Assembly: GCA_022560715.1 (NCBI GenBank)
Contig: JADFSQ010000066.1
Coordinates: 1-8,223, forward strand
DNA: 8,223 nucleotides
Source: Bacteroidota bacterium
GTDB lineage: Bacteria; Bacteroidota; Bacteroidia; Flavobacteriales; Flavobacteriaceae
Reading direction: 5' to 3'
Shown: positions 6,799 through 8,223 of the stretch, piece by piece
Position numbering within the stretch: position 1 is the stretch's first letter
Layout: each line of letters starts with the position of its first letter
Made by a program: the position numbers and the translations under genes
Notes under the pieces: generated by a model
The model's input: the letters and a program-made list of their open reading frames with translations, nothing else
What the model was told of the DNA's origin: nothing
Databases searched by the model: none

Positions 6799-8223
6799 TG
6801 GAATTAAAATTAGAGCTATTAGAATATCAAGAAACCGCAATCAAATCTGTTGTAAATGTATTCGACGGAAACGATAAAAATACATTTGACAATGCGTGTA
6901 ATGATGGTATTCGTGCAAATATTTGTACTCTTTCAAATGAGCAATTAACAGAAAACATCAAATCCATTTTGCTCGAAAACGGAATTGATGAGGAAATTGC
7001 AGAACTTAAAGAAGAACGGGAATTGACTATTGAAATGGAGACAGGAACAGGAAAAACCCTTGTTTATATTAAATCCATTTACGAAATGTTCAAACATTAC
7101 GGATTTACAAAATTCATCATTCTTGTTCCTTCGGTTGCTATTAGACAAGGAGTTTTAAGTACACTTTCGACTTTTGAAAAACAACTTAAAGACATTTACG
7201 GGTTTACACCAAAAACATTTGAATACAGTAGTAAACGCCTGAATAAAGTAACCAACTTTGTAGAGGAACAACACCCACAAATAATGGTAATGACACTGGC
7301 TTCTTTTAATTCGGAAGACAAAATTTTGAACCAAGCCAAAAGAGAAGATCTTTTTGCAAACATTCCATTTATTGAAGCTATTGGACGAACAAATCCAATT
7401 ATTATAATGGACGAACCGCAAGAGGGAATGGATACTGAAAATTCGATTAAACAAATCGAAAAACTCAATCCTCTTTTCAAGATAAGATATTCAGCAACAC
7501 ATAAAGTTGTAAAAAACAAAATCTATCGTTTAACTCCTTATGACAGTTACAAACAAGGGTTAGTGAAAAAGATTGAAGTTTTAACCGTTACCGAAAAGAA
7601 TGATGAAGCCACTTTAAAACTGGAACTTACAGAAACTAAAAATGGTAAAGGTCCTATTCAAGCAAAAATAAAAGCTTGGCATCAATTGGCAAGTGGGAAA
7701 ATTGAATTTAAAAATAGCAAATGGTTAAAAGATGGTGACAACTTAGGTAAAATAACCAACAACCCAAGTTATTTAAAATATTCGATTAGCAGAATAAACA
7801 AAAGTCTAAGGACTGAAAAATGGTCTGTTAGTTTTCATAATGGTGTTGAGATTTTTGAAAAACAAGCTTCTGGAAATGTACAAAGCATTTGGGCTTTACA
7901 ATTAGAATGGCTCATACTTCGTCACTTCACAAAAAAACAAAAACTAAAAGAAAAAGGCATAAAATGCCTTTCGCTTATTTTTATTGATAAGGTTGCCAAT
8001 TATGTAAGTGATGACCCAATAATCAAAAACCTATTTATTAAAAAGTATAAAGAAAACTATCCTGAATTTCACGAAAACAAAGAACCAACGGCAGAACATA
8101 TTGAAATGATTCAAGGCTCTTATTTTGCGAAAACAGGTAAAAATGAATTTACAGACAATGAAAATTCAATGCGAAAAAACAAAGACATTTTAGATGCAAT
8201 TCTAAAAGACAAGGAAGATTGGT
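6798..8223 (+). CDS. Type III restriction-modification system restriction subunit (Res, DEAD/DEAH-type helicase), C-terminus beyond window
   Basis: This frame is open from the ATG at 6798, sharing one base with the regulator's stop, to the window end, about 475 codons. Type III Res proteins are usually 850-1,000 residues, so about half is visible. It starts with the family-typical LEYQETAIKSVVNVF. The superfamily 2 helicase motifs follow in order: Walker A METGTGKT (80-87), VPSVAIRQGV in motif Ia, Walker B IIIMDEPQ with the DEPQ box at 205-208, and motif III SATHK (232-236). Then come TPYDSYKQGLVKKIEV, diagnostic of type III Res, and SLIFIDKVANY (392-402). The later helicase motifs and the PD-(D/E)XK nuclease domain should lie beyond the edge. 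Known for the family: Res works only in complex with a Mod methyltransferase, using ATP to cut between sites. No mod gene lies upstream, where it usually would. A solitary type III-like helicase is the alternative. No frameshift is seen in the visible part. Confidence 0.9.
   Translation, partial: MELKLELLEYQETAIKSVVNVFDGNDKNTFDNACNDGIRANICTLSNEQLTENIKSILLENGIDEEIAELKEERELTIEMETGTGKTLVYIKSIYEMFKHYGFTKFIILVPSVAIRQGVLSTLSTFEKQLKDIYGFTPKTFEYSSKRLNKVTNFVEEQHPQIMVMTLASFNSEDKILNQAKREDLFANIPFIEAIGRTNPIIIMDEPQEGMDTENSIKQIEKLNPLFKIRYSATHKVVKNKIYRLTPYDSYKQGLVKKIEVLTVTEKNDEATLKLELTETKNGKGPIQAKIKAWHQLASGKIEFKNSKWLKDGDNLGKITNNPSYLKYSISRINKSLRTEKWSVSFHNGVEIFEKQASGNVQSIWALQLEWLILRHFTKKQKLKEKGIKCLSLIFIDKVANYVSDDPIIKNLFIKKYKENYPEFHENKEPTAEHIEMIQGSYFAKTGKNEFTDNENSMRKNKDILDAILKDKEDW

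Noticed and set aside
6945..7519. Three overlapping minus-strand open frames
   Set aside because: They are antisense to the helicase motifs of res, which are unmistakably coding on the plus strand.
7953..7971. Perfect 8-base hairpin AAAGGCAT/ATGCCTTT with a 3-base loop
   Set aside because: It is inside the res coding sequence, has no clean U-run after it and is explained by the encoded residues KGIKCL; probably coincidence.

Overview
The window reads as a chromosomal segment of an AT-rich member of the Flavobacteriaceae (Bacteroidota). Three observations support this. A C25-family type IX secretion sortase gene (porU) lies divergently beside the gliding/secretion lipoprotein gene gldJ, an arrangement typical of gliding flavobacteria. 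The flavobacterial MurF follows gldJ. The promoters resemble the Bacteroidota TTG / TAnnTTTG consensus rather than the E. coli one. I cannot assign a genus.

Layout. Positions 1-2772 (minus strand) hold the first 924 codons of porU; its C-terminal part runs off the left edge, where porV would be expected. Positions 2773-3157 form a 385-base divergent control region with no gene. It carries several palindromes, including a perfect 20-base one that looks like a dispersed repeat. Positions 3158-4834 (plus strand) are gldJ, which ends in a clear U-tailed hairpin. Positions 4904-6190 are murF, the last enzyme building the soluble peptidoglycan precursor. Positions 6191-6480 are a non-coding junction with a locally C-rich stretch, a long two-part hairpin and then a strong promoter overlapped by an inverted repeat. 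Positions 6481-6798 encode a small XRE-type regulator, coupled by a TGATG overlap to the restriction/helicase subunit (res) of a type III restriction-modification system, which runs off the right edge.

How it works together. The left two thirds is a conserved housekeeping block. PorU processes and attaches proteins exported by the type IX system, and GldJ is an outer-membrane lipoprotein needed for gliding and for that secretion machine. MurF supplies the wall precursor. The right third is accessory: a self-contained, probably self-regulated restriction operon placed after murF, with its methyltransferase not visible and therefore expected beyond position 8223 or elsewhere.

I find no RNA genes, CRISPR arrays or insertion-sequence genes. 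The most interesting parts are the promoter/operator of the restriction operon, the structured junction in front of it, and the palindrome-rich porU/gldJ control region. I see no gene set that amounts to a clearly undescribed system within the window itself.
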